Shown here piece by piece: positions 63,944 to 64,000 of a stretch of 64,000 bases of DNA. Numbering within the stretch: the stretch's first letter is position 1; each line of letters starts with the position of its first letter. Both the position numbers and the translations under genes were made by a program. This DNA is from Mesonia sediminis (GTDB lineage Bacteria > Bacteroidota > Bacteroidia > Flavobacteriales > Flavobacteriaceae), in the NCBI RefSeq assembly GCF_042684705.1, contig NZ_JBHULZ010000004.1, forward strand, positions 1-64,000, in the 5' to 3' direction. The notes beneath the pieces were generated by a model. The model ran no database searches and was not told where the DNA came from. It worked only from the letters and a program-made list of their open reading frames with translations.

Positions 63944-64000
63944 TACTCGGGACGGGACTTGAACCCGTACGAACAAATGTTCATTGGATTTTAAGTCCAA
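63944..64000 (-). tRNA. tRNA-Leu (anticodon UAA), 5' part outside window
   Basis: On the minus strand the anticodon arm reads TTGGA-CTTAAAA-TCCAA, giving anticodon TAA. A long variable arm (TGAACATTTGTTC) marks a class II tRNA. The T arm is ACGGG-TTCAAGT-CCCGT, and the acceptor 3' strand CCCGAGT ends with discriminator A at 63944. CCA is not encoded. The D arm and 5' acceptor strand lie beyond the right edge. Confidence 0.93.

Noticed and set aside
1..64000. CRISPR arrays, phage genes, restriction systems or intact transposases
   Set aside because: No regularly spaced direct repeats of CRISPR type and no recognisable phage, toxin-antitoxin, restriction or transposase protein was found on either strand.

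Overview
The window looks like chromosome from a Flavobacteriaceae-type member of the Bacteroidota. The evidence is low G+C, many type IX secretion (T9SS) substrates with type A and type B C-terminal sorting domains, PorP/SprF and PorE-like proteins, promoters with the Bacteroidota -7 box TAnnTTTG, AT-rich start regions without Shine-Dalgarno sequences, and lineage families such as DUF5686, 2TM and DUF6122. No phage, plasmid, CRISPR array or intact insertion sequence is visible.

Region 1 (1-25.4 kb) is all minus strand: six consecutive genes for very large cell-surface proteins and their export partners. In transcription order these are two paralogous type A proteins (25405-20462, 20296-14384), a third type A protein (14294-10176), a type B protein (10114-7313), a PorP/SprF protein (7249-6338), a four-domain PorE-like OmpA protein (6311-4431), and a repeat protein running off the left edge (4201-1). 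The PorP/SprF and PorE-like genes directly follow the type B gene, so they are probably its dedicated export and anchoring partners.

Region 2 (25.4-33.5 kb) holds metK behind a structured, possibly SAM-sensing leader, a sparse 790-bp intergenic region with an 11-bp tandem repeat, a MarC-family membrane protein, a degraded intergenic stretch with an ORF remnant and a small MITE-like element, tex, and an acyl-CoA dehydrogenase/2-hydroxyacid dehydrogenase pair.

Region 3 (33.5-42 kb) is a tight plus-strand run (SLC13 permease, DUF202, DUF6122, secreted propeller-like protein, deoxynucleoside kinase, fatty-acid-hydroxylase-family enzyme). It converges on minus-strand genes for an App1-like phosphatase, a membrane pyrophosphatase and a soluble pyrophosphatase.

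Region 4 (42-51.4 kb) carries a DUF5686 outer-membrane protein, pdhB, and divergently etfB-etfA, a bifunctional nuclease, a NupC-type nucleoside transporter, thyA and a TonB-C-like secreted protein. A perfect palindrome lies between pdhB and etfB.

Region 5 (51.6-64 kb) starts with ergothioneine genes egtB-egtD, facing a class V PLP enzyme that could be the missing C-S lyase. It continues with a 2TM protein, folA, a fructosamine-kinase-like gene, a pyridoxamine-oxidase-family gene broken by an in-frame stop, fabD, a large macroglobulin/plug-like protein, a DegT/DnrJ-type aminotransferase, waaA (kdtA), a small lipoprotein built of 11-residue repeats, and the 3' part of tRNA-Leu(UAA).

Most of the window is housekeeping. 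The most unusual content is the T9SS surface-protein cluster, the metK leader, the ergothioneine gene arrangement and several unexplained intergenic elements.
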